A stretch of DNA of 64,000 bases from Pseudonocardia kunmingensis (GTDB lineage: Bacteria > Actinomycetota > Actinomycetes > Mycobacteriales > Pseudonocardiaceae): assembly GCF_006716445.1 (NCBI RefSeq), contig NZ_VFPA01000001.1:372001-436000 (forward strand), read 5' to 3'. The notes beneath the pieces are model-generated. The model made no database searches, had not been told where the DNA came from, and saw nothing but the letters and a program-made list of their open reading frames with translations. Position 1 is the first letter of the stretch, and every line of letters begins with the position of its first letter. Shown here one piece after another: positions 35,950 to 45,417 of this stretch. A program made the position numbers and the translations under genes.

Positions 35950-36945
35950 ATGAACGCGCCGCGGGCGGGCGTGAACGGCGCCGACGTCGACCGGATGACC
36001 GAGCGGCTCTTCCTCGGCTCCCGCGTGCAGCGCTCCGCGTTCTGGGTGCTGCTCGTGCTGGCGGCGGTCATCGCGGGCGCGGGCGTGGTCGCCGACTCCG
36101 TCGCCACCGTCATCGGGGCGATGATCGTCGCGCCGCTGATGACCCCGATCCTCGGCACCGCGCTCGCCGTCGTGCTCGCCGACCGCCGCCGCGTCGTCGA
36201 GAGCGCACTGCTCGTCATCGGCGGCGCGGTGGTGGTGGTCGCCATCGGTTACGCACTGGGTATGCTGGTTCCGGCGCAGATCGTCGCGGACACGAACTCG
36301 CAGGTCGCCGGCCGGGTCGCCCCGAAGCTGATCGACCTGGTCTCCGCGCTCGCGACCGGTGTGGTCGGCGCGTTCGCCCTGGTGCGCTCCGACGTGTCCG
36401 ACACCCTGCCCGGTGTGGCGATCGCCATCTCGCTGGTCCCGCCCCTGTCCGTGGTCGGGCTGACGCTGGAGTCCGGCGCACCCGGGCAGGCGGCGGGCGC
36501 GTTGCTGCTGTTCGCCACGAACGTCACCGCGATCATCGCCACCGGTACGGCCGTGCTCATCGGCTACCGGGTGCGCGCCGTGGCCGTCGCCGCGGGCCGG
36601 CCGGTCGGCCGACTGCGCGCCCGGACCGTGGTCGTCGTCGGGTTGCTCGTCCTGGTCGTGGCGGTGCCGCTCGCGATCGGCAGCTACCAGGTCTTCCGCG
36701 ACCACGCCATCGTCGTGACGGCGCAGCCCGTGGCGGAGCGCTGGGCCGCGAGCCACTCCTGGGACGTCGTCGGCGTGACGGTCCAGGAGGGCGTGCTGCA
36801 GGTGGCGGCCGCCGGACCGCCCCCGAACGCCGACGGCGAGTCCCTGCGCCGGGCGCTGGACGAGGCCGGGCTCGCTGACGTCCCCGCGCACCTGTCGCTG
36901 GTCGTCGGGGGGACTCGCGAGCTCCCCGCCACGGAGCCGGGGTGA
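35950..36945 (+). CDS. DUF389 family membrane protein
   Basis: A 331-residue protein with about six TM helices. The diagnostic core VIGAMIVAPLMTPILGTALA lies in the first third, and GVAIAISLVPPLSVVGL follows. Function unknown. The C-terminal 80 residues are soluble. ATG at 35950; a GTG immediately before it is possible. Confidence 0.88.
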   Translation: MNAPRAGVNGADVDRMTERLFLGSRVQRSAFWVLLVLAAVIAGAGVVADSVATVIGAMIVAPLMTPILGTALAVVLADRRRVVESALLVIGGAVVVVAIGYALGMLVPAQIVADTNSQVAGRVAPKLIDLVSALATGVVGAFALVRSDVSDTLPGVAIAISLVPPLSVVGLTLESGAPGQAAGALLLFATNVTAIIATGTAVLIGYRVRAVAVAAGRPVGRLRARTVVVVGLLVLVVAVPLAIGSYQVFRDHAIVVTAQPVAERWAASHSWDVVGVTVQEGVLQVAAAGPPPNADGESLRRALDEAGLADVPAHLSLVVGGTRELPATEPG

Positions 36946-36958
36946 CGGACGACCGGTG

Positions 36959-36975
36959 TCATCCAGGACGGGTGA
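36959..36975. promoter_or_regulatory. 17-bp dyad site 7 (TCATCC-N5-GGGTGA)
   Basis: Near-perfect member, 64 bp upstream of the DUF1269 gene and just after the DUF389 stop. Confidence 0.62.
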
Positions 36976-37039
36976 CGCGCGACGGGCTGCCGTCGCGCAC
37001 GCTCACACGCACCGAACACGACACACCGAAGGAGACGAC

Positions 37040-37525
37040 ATGGCCACCCTCAGCGTCTGGAAGTTCGACAGCGAGACCGGTGCCGACGAGGCCGTCCGCA
37101 CGCTGGAGGACCTCGCCAAGCAGGAGTTGATCAGGGTCCACGACGCGGCGACGGTGTCCTGGAAGGCCGATGCCAAGCGGCCGAAGACGCGGCAGCTGAA
37201 CAACCTCGCAGGCGCCGGGGCGCTCGGCGGCATGTTCTGGGGCATGCTGTTCGGCCTGATCTTCTTCATCCCGCTGCTCGGCGCCGCGATCGGTGCCGCC
37301 ACCGGGGCGATCGGCGGCGCGCTGACCGACGTCGGCATCGACGACGACTTCATCAAGCAGACCCGCGACAAGGTCACCCCCGGGACGTCCGCGCTGTTCG
37401 TGATGACCTCCGACGCGGTGATGGACAAGGTCCAGGACGCGTTCGCCGGCCAGAACCCGCAGCTGATCTCGACCAACCTGTCCCAGCAGCAGGAGGACGC
37501 TCTGCGAACCACGTTCGCCGAGTGA
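37040..37525 (+). CDS. DUF1269 family protein
   Basis: A 161-residue protein. An alpha/beta N-terminus (TLSVWKFDSETGADEAV) is followed by a glycine-zipper hydrophobic hairpin (LGGMFWGMLFGLIFFIPLLG) and a second alpha/beta part (TPGTSALFVMTSDAVMDK). Family of unknown function, common in stress clusters. ATG at 37040 follows GAAGGAG. Confidence 0.87.
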   Translation: MATLSVWKFDSETGADEAVRTLEDLAKQELIRVHDAATVSWKADAKRPKTRQLNNLAGAGALGGMFWGMLFGLIFFIPLLGAAIGAATGAIGGALTDVGIDDDFIKQTRDKVTPGTSALFVMTSDAVMDKVQDAFAGQNPQLISTNLSQQQEDALRTTFAE

Positions 37526-37558
37526 GATCCGCACCGCAGCAGGTCGACCGGACGACGG

Positions 37559-38104
37559 GTGAACGACGAGGTGCGTGATCCGGTGCCTCGGCGCCACGTC
37601 GTCCGGTCGCTGCTGCTCTCGGCGGCGGCGTCGGCGCTCCTCGTGCTGGCCTACTACGTCCTGCCGCTCGACGCCGGCCCCGCCGTGGCGCTCGTCTGGC
37701 TCGTCGCGGGGCTGGCCGCGGTCGCCGCCGTGCTGATGTGGCAGGTGCGCGCGATCGCCGCGGCGCGCTACCCGCGCCTGCGGGCGATCGGCGCCCTCGC
37801 GGTGGGCCTGCCGTTGCTGCTCGTCGTGTTCGCCGCGACGTACCTGCTGCTCGACCGGAACAACCCCGCGAGCTTCTCCCAGCCGTTGGACCGCACCGGT
37901 GCCTTGTACTTCTCCGTGACGGTGCTGGCGACCGTGGGTTTCGGCGACATCACGCCGGTGACGCCCGCGGCCCGGATCGTGACGATGGTCCAGATGCTGC
38001 TCGACCTGGTCGCCTTCGGGCTGGCAGTCAACGCGATCTTCGGGGCCGTCGACGAGGGCCTGCGCCGCCGCTCGGCGCAGGGGGGCGAGCCGGATCCGCG
38101 GTAG
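37559..38104 (+). CDS. Potassium channel family protein (Ion_trans_2)
   Basis: A 181-residue four-TM protein with one pore unit. The selectivity filter TVGFGD is at residues 125-130, between the last two TM helices. There is no RCK or cyclic-nucleotide domain. The start is a GTG at 37559, 33 bp after the DUF1269 stop, suggesting one transcript. Confidence 0.87.
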   Translation: MNDEVRDPVPRRHVVRSLLLSAAASALLVLAYYVLPLDAGPAVALVWLVAGLAAVAAVLMWQVRAIAAARYPRLRAIGALAVGLPLLLVVFAATYLLLDRNNPASFSQPLDRTGALYFSVTVLATVGFGDITPVTPAARIVTMVQMLLDLVAFGLAVNAIFGAVDEGLRRRSAQGGEPDPR

Positions 38105-38130
38105 CCGGTGCAGCGGTGAAGCGGGCCGGG

Positions 38131-39516
38131 TCAGGCCGGCTCGGCGGTGATCCGGCCCGCCGCGACGGCGTCGACGAGCGCGGCGTGGTCGCGTTCGTTC
38201 TGGTCGGCGTAGCGCTGCGCGAACCGCACCAGCGCCTGGTCGAAGCGCGCGGACGAGCCCAGGTACGCCGCGATCGCGATGCGGTCGCCCGAGCGGGCGT
38301 GCGCCCTGGCGAGCGTCCAGCCGCAGAGGTGGGCGTAGGTCCGCATCCCGCTCGGCACCATCGCCTCGACCTCGACCGACCCCTTCCAGTCGCGCAGCTG
38401 CCGCACGTAGAAGTCCCGCTCCCGGCCGTCGATGCCGGTCGTGCGGTGCCAGCCGAGCAGGACGTCGCCGACCGCCTGCATCAGCCGCTGGCCGACGACG
38501 ACGCGCTCGCCGTGGTTCCCGTGCGGATCCGGCCCGAGGTGCTCCTCCAGCACCGACGCCCCGGCCTCCTTCGCCTGCAGGAACAGCGGGTCGTCGACGT
38601 CGCGGCCGAGCAGGAGGATCATCCACGAGCGCGTGCCGACGCTCCCGACACCGACGACCTTGCGCGCGATGTCCACGGGCCGGTACTGGTCCAGCAGCAC
38701 CCGCCGCTCGGGCGCCAGGCTGTCGCGGTAACCGCGGACGAGGTCGTACAGGCCGTCCTCGAGACGCGCTCGTTCCTCCGCCACGGGGAGCAGGTCGCGC
38801 AGGGGAACCACGAGGGGCGGCTCCGCGACGAACCGCCGCTGCCCGTCCGCCAGGACGGTGTAGCGGGCGAGCGAACCGAGGTTGTCGCGCGTCCGCGCCT
38901 TCGCCAGGTCGCGCGCCACCCGCTTGCGCCGGGACGCGGCGAGCGCGTCCTCGTACCGCGCGCGGATCTCGTCGACGTCGGCGCGGGCGTACCAGACCTC
39001 GAGGCCGCGCTGCCGGGCGAACCGCCGCATGGCCTCCCGGTAGCTCCGCACGCCCTCGGCGACCGCGGTGCGCCTGTCGGGACGGCGGAACCCGCGATCC
39101 CGGGCGGCGACCTCGATGCTCGCGGCGAGGCGCTTGACGTCCCACTCCCACGGCCCGCGCACGGTCTCGTCGAAGTCGTTGACGTCGAAGACCAGCCGCC
39201 GCTCCGGCGAGGCGAAGAAGCCGAAGTTCGACAGGTGCGCGTCCCCGCAGAGCTGCACCTCCACGCCCGACACGGGGCTGCGCGCCAGGTCGGCGGCCAT
39301 CACCGCGGCCGCACCGCGGAAGAACGCGAACGGCGAGACCGCCATGCGCCCGTAGCGGATCGGCAGCAGCTCCGGCAGCCGCGTGCGGTCCTGGGCGGCG
39401 AGCACCGTCAGCGGCTCGCGGCGCGGTGCCGAGAGGTCGAGTTCGGCGTGGGCCGAGCGCGGCGCGACCGCGCGCTGCGCGCGACCGCGCTCGGCACGCT
39501 CGCCCGGGGTCGTCAC
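38131..39516 (-). CDS. DUF2252 family protein
   Basis: A 461-residue cytoplasmic protein distantly kinase-like. The key segment is CGDAHLSNFGFFASPERR followed by FDVNDFDET, resembling the catalytic and metal loops of small-molecule kinases. Substrate unknown. GTG at 39516, 14 bp after the HdeD stop on the same strand, so the two are in one operon. Confidence 0.87.
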   Translation of the reverse strand: MTTPGERAERGRAQRAVAPRSAHAELDLSAPRREPLTVLAAQDRTRLPELLPIRYGRMAVSPFAFFRGAAAVMAADLARSPVSGVEVQLCGDAHLSNFGFFASPERRLVFDVNDFDETVRGPWEWDVKRLAASIEVAARDRGFRRPDRRTAVAEGVRSYREAMRRFARQRGLEVWYARADVDEIRARYEDALAASRRKRVARDLAKARTRDNLGSLARYTVLADGQRRFVAEPPLVVPLRDLLPVAEERARLEDGLYDLVRGYRDSLAPERRVLLDQYRPVDIARKVVGVGSVGTRSWMILLLGRDVDDPLFLQAKEAGASVLEEHLGPDPHGNHGERVVVGQRLMQAVGDVLLGWHRTTGIDGRERDFYVRQLRDWKGSVEVEAMVPSGMRTYAHLCGWTLARAHARSGDRIAIAAYLGSSARFDQALVRFAQRYADQNERDHAALVDAVAAGRITAEPA

Positions 39517-39530
39517 GACCGGTTCCCGAC

Positions 39531-40136
39531 TCAGGTCGGGTTCGGGGCCGCCTGCACGGGGGCGGGAGTGGCGTGGGCGCGTCGAGCCGCGATGCCCTGG
39601 ATGACGAGCACGACGCCGACGACCACGAGCACGATCCCGAACAACCACGTCAGGGCGACGAGGCTCGTACCCGGGTAGATCAGCACGACGGCGCCGCCGA
39701 TCACCGACAGGACGCCTGCGGCGATCGCCCAGCCGCGCGCCGCCCCCTGTTCCGAGCTCACCGCGTCCACGACACCGGTGATGCCCTGCACCACCCACAA
39801 CGCACCGATCACGAGCCCGAGGATCAGCGCGGTCTGCACCGTCGCCCGCAGGCACAGCAACCCGACCAGGATCGACAACGCCCCGAGGATCACGGACAGC
39901 ACGCGCCCACCGGTCTCCCGGCCGGCCCCGAACGCCGACACCAGCTGCAGCACACCCGCAACGATCAGCTGCACCGCGAACAGCCACGCGATGACCACGA
40001 TCGTGGCGCCCGGCCACGCGAGGACGAGCACCCCGATGAGGATGCTCAGCACGCCGGCGCCGACCACCAGCCCCGGGGAGTCCGCGATCCGCGTGAGGCC
40101 CGTCGCCGACGCCCCGCCCTGCTCGTGTCGGTTCAT
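39531..40136 (-). CDS. HdeD family (DUF308) acid-resistance-type membrane protein
   Basis: A 201-residue protein made of six TM helices in three similar two-helix units (GVLSILIGVLVLAWPGAT, ILGALSILVGLLCL, GVLSVIGGAVVLIYPGTS), the internal repeat typical of DUF308. ATG at 40136; dyad site 8 is 77 bp upstream. Confidence 0.88.
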   Translation of the reverse strand: MNRHEQGGASATGLTRIADSPGLVVGAGVLSILIGVLVLAWPGATIVVIAWLFAVQLIVAGVLQLVSAFGAGRETGGRVLSVILGALSILVGLLCLRATVQTALILGLVIGALWVVQGITGVVDAVSSEQGAARGWAIAAGVLSVIGGAVVLIYPGTSLVALTWLFGIVLVVVGVVLVIQGIAARRAHATPAPVQAAPNPT

Positions 40137-40213
40137 CGCCCCTCCTCGCCGTCGTCGGCCGTCGACAGCGGCCGTCCTGGCACCGAGCATCCGCACCCGC
40201 GACCCGGCCCGCC

Positions 40214-40230
40214 TCCCCCACGCCGGGTGA
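40214..40230. promoter_or_regulatory. 17-bp dyad site 8 (TCCCCC-N5-GGGTGA)
   Basis: Imperfect member in the divergent promoter of SulP-3 (35 bp) and HdeD (77 bp). Confidence 0.5.
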
Positions 40231-40265
40231 CGCGGTCGCACGTTCGGCGTACCTAGCCTCGGGGC

Positions 40266-41942
40266 ATGCGGCTCGTCCCGGGGATCGCCATGGTGAGTCG
40301 CTACCGGCGCAGCGACCTCGGTCCGGATCTCCTCTCCGCCGCCACGATCACCGCGCTGCTCATCCCGTCCGGGCTGGCCTACGGCGCGCTGGCCGGGCTG
40401 TCCCCGGTGGCAGGCCTCTACACGGGCGTGCTGGGGATGATCGGGTTCGCGCTGTTCACCACGTCCCGGACCGTGGTCGTCGGGCCGGAGTCGCAGATGG
40501 CGATCCTGGTGGCGGCGGCGCTGGCCCCGCTCGCGACGTCGGGTTCGGCCGAGTACGTCACGCTGGCGGCCGCGTTGGCCCTGCTGTGCGCGGTCATCTG
40601 CGTGCTCGCCGCGGTGTTCCGGCTCGGCTTCCTCGCCGACTACCTCTCGCAGCCCGTTCTCGTCGGATACCTGGCCGGGGTCGCTCTGATCATCATCGTG
40701 AGCCAGGCCGGCAAGCTGGTCGGGGCGAGCACCGAGGGCGAGACGCTCGTCGACATGATCGCGAGCTTCTGGCAGCACCGGGCCGAGAGCGACTGGCCGA
40801 GCACGCTGGTCGGCCTCGCGGCGCTCGCCGTCATCCTCGCCGCCAGGTGGGTCTCACCGAAGCTCCCCGCCTCGCTGCTGGCGGTGGTGGCGCTGACGGT
40901 CGTCTCCGCGCTGCTGGACCTGAGCGAGGCGGGTGTGGCGGTCGTCGGCGAGGTCCCCTCCGGCATCCCCCTCCCGAGCATCCCGGACGTCGGGCTCGGC
41001 GACGTCATGGCGCTGCTCCCGGGCGCCCTCGGGTTGACGCTGGTGGTCTTCGCCGACACCGTCCTCACCGCCCGCGCCTACGCGCTCCGCGGCGGCGGCG
41101 AGCGCATCGACGCGAACGCCGAGCTGCGCGCCCTCGCCGCCGCGAACGCCGGGGCCGGGCTGTGCAGCGGCTTCCCGGTGGGCGCCTCCGACTCCCGGAC
41201 CGCGGTCAACGCCGACACCGGCGGCCGCACGCAGGTCGTCGGCCTCGCCGCCGCCGTCATGACGGCCCTCTTCCTCATCGCACTGACCCCGCTGGTGCGC
41301 GACCTGCCCTCGCCCGCGCTGGCCGGTGTCGTGATCGTCGCGGCGGCGAGCCTGTTGCGTCCGGGCGACTTCGCGGCCCTCTGGCGGGTCCGGCGCGTCG
41401 AGCTCCTGCTCGCGCTCGTGACGTTGGTCGGCGTCACGGTGCTGGGCATCCTGCCGGGGATCCTGCTCGCCGTCGGCGTGAACCTCGTGGAGATCGTCTA
41501 CCGGCTGTCCCGGCCGGCCGTCGACGTGCTCGGGCCTCGCGGGGACTCCGGCCGCTGGCGCGCGGTCGACCCGGGCGACGAGGCGGCGCCGGACCCCGGC
41601 TTGCTGGTGGTCCGCGTCGGCGGGCCACTGCTGTTCACGAACGCCGAGTTCGTCGCCACCCGCATCGAGGCCGAGGCCGACCGCCGCGGCGAGGTCCTGC
41701 GCTGGGTGGTGCTGGACTGCGAGGCGGTCACCCTCATCGACAGCAACGGCGCGCTCGCGGTGACCCGGCTCGCCGACGTCGCCGACGACCGCGGCGTCAC
41801 CCTCGCGCTGGCGCGGGTCACCACGGCGCTGCGGCAGGCGCTGCGCCAGGCCGAGGTACTGGGGCGGTTCGACGACGGGCGCGTCTTCGACCGCGTCGAG
41901 GAGGCGATCCAGGCCTACCGCGACGAGGAGCGTCCGGGTTAG
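40266..41942 (+). CDS. SulP family anion transporter with STAS domain (third of three)
   Basis: A 558-residue SulP carrier. The signature GLSPVAGLYTGVLGMIGFAL, the FPVGASDSRTAVNADTGG stretch and a C-terminal STAS domain from LLVVRVGGPLLFTNAEF with TLIDSNGALAVTRLAD are visible. ATG at 40266. It ends 13 bp from the converging DUF6069 gene. Confidence 0.9.
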   Translation: MRLVPGIAMVSRYRRSDLGPDLLSAATITALLIPSGLAYGALAGLSPVAGLYTGVLGMIGFALFTTSRTVVVGPESQMAILVAAALAPLATSGSAEYVTLAAALALLCAVICVLAAVFRLGFLADYLSQPVLVGYLAGVALIIIVSQAGKLVGASTEGETLVDMIASFWQHRAESDWPSTLVGLAALAVILAARWVSPKLPASLLAVVALTVVSALLDLSEAGVAVVGEVPSGIPLPSIPDVGLGDVMALLPGALGLTLVVFADTVLTARAYALRGGGERIDANAELRALAAANAGAGLCSGFPVGASDSRTAVNADTGGRTQVVGLAAAVMTALFLIALTPLVRDLPSPALAGVVIVAAASLLRPGDFAALWRVRRVELLLALVTLVGVTVLGILPGILLAVGVNLVEIVYRLSRPAVDVLGPRGDSGRWRAVDPGDEAAPDPGLLVVRVGGPLLFTNAEFVATRIEAEADRRGEVLRWVVLDCEAVTLIDSNGALAVTRLADVADDRGVTLALARVTTALRQALRQAEVLGRFDDGRVFDRVEEAIQAYRDEERPG

Positions 41943-41955
41943 GGCAGTACGACGG

Positions 41956-42408
41956 TCAGGGCATCGCGACCCGGGTGGTCCTCGACAGGACGGACGAGAC
42001 GAGGCTGAGGATGCACAGCCCGATGACGAGGTCGACGACGGCCGTCGCCACGCTGCCGCCGATCGAATCGCCGATCGTCAACGGCAGGACGACTCCCACC
42101 ACGGTCGCGAGCCCGACGATCCAGGCGAAGAACGAGCTCGGGCGCGGCGCCGTCAGCACGAGCAGGTGTGCGAGCCCGGTCGCCGCCAGCGCCAGTACGG
42201 CCGCGGTGATCGCGTAGCTCACCGCGAACGACCCGCCCACCGGCAGCAGCGGTGGCACGGCCATGTCCAGGCCCAGTGCGCCCTCGCCGATCAGGACGCC
42301 GACGACCGCGACGAGCGCGGCCACGACCGCGGTCGCCGCCCCGCCGGACCAGAGTCGGGCGGCGTCGACGACGAGCCGCGGCTCGGTCCACCTCTGCGAC
42401 GGGCTCAT
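41956..42408 (-). CDS. DUF6069 family membrane protein
   Basis: A 150-residue protein with four TM helices and a PLLPVGGSFAVSYAITAAVL segment. Function unknown. ATG at 42408 (18 codons after an earlier in-frame ATG); dyad site 9 is 65 bp upstream. Confidence 0.72.
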   Translation of the reverse strand: MSPSQRWTEPRLVVDAARLWSGGAATAVVAALVAVVGVLIGEGALGLDMAVPPLLPVGGSFAVSYAITAAVLALAATGLAHLLVLTAPRPSSFFAWIVGLATVVGVVLPLTIGDSIGGSVATAVVDLVIGLCILSLVSSVLSRTTRVAMP

Positions 42409-42473
42409 CGCGACGGCCCTGATGTCGATGCGTGCACGCTGGCCGACGCTAGGAGGCGGCACTCCCGAGCACC

Positions 42474-42490
42474 TCGCCCGGCGAGGGTGA
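42474..42490. promoter_or_regulatory. 17-bp dyad site 9 (TCGCCC-N5-GGGTGA)
   Basis: Imperfect member between the LuxR stop and the DUF6069 start, 65 bp from the latter. Confidence 0.5.
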
Positions 42491-42516
42491 GGTGAGCGCC
42501 CGGGGCGATGAGCGCC

Positions 42517-45156
42517 TCAGACCTGCCGCAGGCTGGTCGTGAGCAGGCCGTGCTCGTGGGCGGTCAGCACCGCCAGCCGCCTGCTGCTGACGCCGAGCTT
42601 GGTGTAGATCGACCTCACGTGGCTCTTCACGGTGTTCACCGAGACCGTCAGGTCGTCGGCGATCTCGTCCAGCGACAGCATCGACGGGAGCAGCCCGAGC
42701 ACGGTGAGCTCCCGTTCGCTGAGCATCGCGTGCCGCTGCTGGGCGCCCCGACGACCCGCGGTGAGCGCGTGCTCGGCGAAGCCGTCGAAGGCTCCGAAGG
42801 TGCCGAGCTGGTGGACGAGCAGCTCGCGGACGCCCGACCCGGCGTGCAGGAACGGCCGGAGCGCGTCGAGCGGCTCGGCGACGCCCAGCGCGCCCTGCAG
42901 GGCGCTGCGCGCGGCGGGCCGGTCCCCGTGGGCGACGGCGAGCGAGGCCTCCAGCAACCACGCGTCGACGAGGGTGTGCGCGAGAACGGCCCCGACCCCG
43001 TCGTGCAGAACCGGTCGGAGGACAGACCGCGCGTGCTCGGGGCGACCGCCTGCCGCGTCGGTCCACGCCTGCATCACCATGAGCTCCGCGGTCTCGCCGC
43101 TGCGGTCGGCGAGCCACCCCCGCACGGTCCGCGCCGCCGTCGAATGGCCGAGCAGCAGCGCTGCCCGGAACTCCAGCATCGCGAGCGCGGCAACCGGCTG
43201 CGCGTCGGCCGGGCGGTCGCCGAACTCCGCGCGCGTCTGCTGCAGCTCGGCCAGACCGGCCGCCCGCCCCCCGGCGTCGAAGACGGCGGCGCCGTGGACC
43301 CCGCGCAGCACGCTCCACAGTTGCGGCGACGACGCCGTGCTGCTGAGCCCCAGGGCCTCGACGGCGAGGCGCTCGGCGGCGGAGGTCTCCGTGCGCATGA
43401 GCGCGGCGTAGGCCAGCATCGCCGTGGCCGCGCTGGACCAGGAGGAGTCGGTCCACCCGTGCTCGGCCGCCGCGGCCCGGGCCTCGCCGCTCATCGTCCG
43501 CATCGTCCGCACGTCCCCCGCGCTGCCGGCGACGACCGCCAGGAGGACGAGGCTCTGCATCATCAGGTAGTCGAAGCCCTCATCGCGGCTCAGGTGCAGC
43601 GCGGCTTCGAACTCCGCGCGCGCGGTGGCGAGGTCCTCGCGGCCGAGGCCCGCCGTGCCGCGGCTCAGGTGCGCGAGGGCCTCCAGCTCGGGCTCGACGG
43701 GCAGCTCGCGGTTCTCGGTGACGACCGCAGCGACCACCGGGTCGACCGGAACCGACGCGATGGGGGTGTCCACGGCCGCGCTGAACTGCTCGGCCACGGC
43801 GCGCAGCACCGCGAGGCCCGCCGGGTCGTGGGCGGGCCAGGACCGTCGCGCGCGGGCCAGGTCGCCGCGAGCCGTGATGAGCTCGCCTGCCTCGAGGTGG
43901 GCCAGCGCCGAGGTCAGCGCCAGCCAGGGATCGGAGCCGACGGCCTGTGCGCCCGCGGTGGCGAGGGCGCGCCGCAGCGGCCCGTGGTTCCCGGCGGCGA
44001 TCAGCGGCACGGCGAACCGGTGCAACAGGTCGGTCAACAGGTCGAGGTCCTGTCCCTGCGCCGCGTGCTCGAGAGCCGGGACCGGTTCGAGCCTGTCGGC
44101 CCACCACCTGGCGGCGACGCGGTGCAGCTCGGCCGCCCGTTCCACGCCGTGCCTGTTGAGGTCGGCACGCAGGTAGGCCCGCAGGAGCTGTTGGATGCGG
44201 TAGGAGTCGCGGTGCCGCCCGCCGGACGACACCAGGGCGGTGTCGTGCTCGAGCCGGTCGAGCAGGCAGCCGGCGTCCTGGCGGCCCGACAGCTCGGCGG
44301 CCAGCCCGGTCGGGACCGGCTCGCTGATGCTGATCAGCCGCAGGAACTCCTGCACGTCGTCGGGGAAGCCGGAGAGGACCTCTCCCACGAGGTAGTCGGC
44401 GACGCTGCGTTCGTCGCCGGAGAAGCGGTCGAGGAAGGCGTCGGGATCGCTGGCCGCCGCCGCGCCGGACGCGGCCAGTCGCAGACCGGCCGCCCATCCC
44501 CCGGTCCGGCGGTGCAGGAGGTCGACCTCGGCAGGTTCGAGGTGCAGTCCCGCCCCTTCCAGCAGCGCCTCCGCCTCCGACCGCGAGAACCGCAGCTGCG
44601 CCGCCCGCACCTCGTGGAGCCGACCGGCGAGGCGCAGCCGGGGAAGCGACAGCGGGGGGTCGAAGCGGCTGGAGAGGACGAGCTGGACGCCGGGACAGCG
44701 GTTGCGGCTGAGGATCTGCAGGCCGTGCAGCGCGTCGGCGTCGACCAGCTCGTGGACGTCGTCGAGCACGAGCCGGATCGGTCGGGGCAGTGCGCCGAGG
44801 GCGTCGACGAGCTCCGCGAGGAACTCCGGCTGGGCGTCGGCCCGCCAGACCGGGGGCTGGTGCAGCCGGCTGGTGCTGGGAACGGGGGCACACGCCAGGA
44901 CCGAGGCGACGACCGACGCCCAGAGCCTTCTCGGGTCGTTGTCGTCGCGGTCGAGGGCGACCCACGCGGTGTCCGCCGACGTGCTCGTCCGCGCCCAGTC
45001 CGCCAGCAGCAGGGTCTTGCCGTGCCCGGCAGGGGCGCAGACGAGGACGACCTCGGCGGCGCGGGCCGCCTCGAGGCTCGCGCGCAGTTCGGACCGCACG
45101 ACGAATTCGGGCGGAATCGACGGAATTGCGATCTTGACGTCCGGAACGAACGTCAC
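42517..45156 (-). CDS. LuxR-family regulator with MalT-type ATPase
   Basis: An 879-residue STAND-type regulator. The N-terminal NTPase has Walker A APAGHGKT at residues 41-48 and Walker B LVLDDVHEL. A long helical TPR-like middle follows, and a C-terminal LuxR helix-turn-helix (LSERELTVLGLLPSMLSLDE, then TVSVNTVKSHVRSIYTKLGV). The signal is unknown. The GTG at 45156 is preferred to one at 45165 because the GGGAGG site directly abuts the latter. As the only large regulator inside the dyad-site block, it is a candidate controller of it. Confidence 0.9.
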   Translation of the reverse strand: MTFVPDVKIAIPSIPPEFVVRSELRASLEAARAAEVVLVCAPAGHGKTLLLADWARTSTSADTAWVALDRDDNDPRRLWASVVASVLACAPVPSTSRLHQPPVWRADAQPEFLAELVDALGALPRPIRLVLDDVHELVDADALHGLQILSRNRCPGVQLVLSSRFDPPLSLPRLRLAGRLHEVRAAQLRFSRSEAEALLEGAGLHLEPAEVDLLHRRTGGWAAGLRLAASGAAAASDPDAFLDRFSGDERSVADYLVGEVLSGFPDDVQEFLRLISISEPVPTGLAAELSGRQDAGCLLDRLEHDTALVSSGGRHRDSYRIQQLLRAYLRADLNRHGVERAAELHRVAARWWADRLEPVPALEHAAQGQDLDLLTDLLHRFAVPLIAAGNHGPLRRALATAGAQAVGSDPWLALTSALAHLEAGELITARGDLARARRSWPAHDPAGLAVLRAVAEQFSAAVDTPIASVPVDPVVAAVVTENRELPVEPELEALAHLSRGTAGLGREDLATARAEFEAALHLSRDEGFDYLMMQSLVLLAVVAGSAGDVRTMRTMSGEARAAAAEHGWTDSSWSSAATAMLAYAALMRTETSAAERLAVEALGLSSTASSPQLWSVLRGVHGAAVFDAGGRAAGLAELQQTRAEFGDRPADAQPVAALAMLEFRAALLLGHSTAARTVRGWLADRSGETAELMVMQAWTDAAGGRPEHARSVLRPVLHDGVGAVLAHTLVDAWLLEASLAVAHGDRPAARSALQGALGVAEPLDALRPFLHAGSGVRELLVHQLGTFGAFDGFAEHALTAGRRGAQQRHAMLSERELTVLGLLPSMLSLDEIADDLTVSVNTVKSHVRSIYTKLGVSSRRLAVLTAHEHGLLTTSLRQV

Positions 45157-45417
45157 GACGATCACCTCCCGGTAGGCGCCCCCGCGCCGCGCGGCACCTC
45201 GTCCCCCGTGCGACTGGATCTTTTCCGCTGGTGTCGAACCGCGCGCCCGATCCTCGGGCCGTCACGGGTTGGTCACGATATCGGCGCTGGTGATGGGTGT
45301 CCACCGGAACGATCCCGCCCGAAAGAGGGACGCCGATTATCGCGCAGCGTGACCGCCGCGGGTAAACGTGCATGCACAATTACCGGACGGTCGAGTCGCC
45401 TCGTGCCCACTCGCGAA
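45157..45417. other. LuxR upstream region, no gene
   Basis: 261 bp between the LuxR start and the DUF7144 stop. It contains the palindrome GTGCATGCAC at 45367-45376 and AT-richer stretches suited to promoters. No member of the dyad-site class was seen. Confidence 0.4.
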
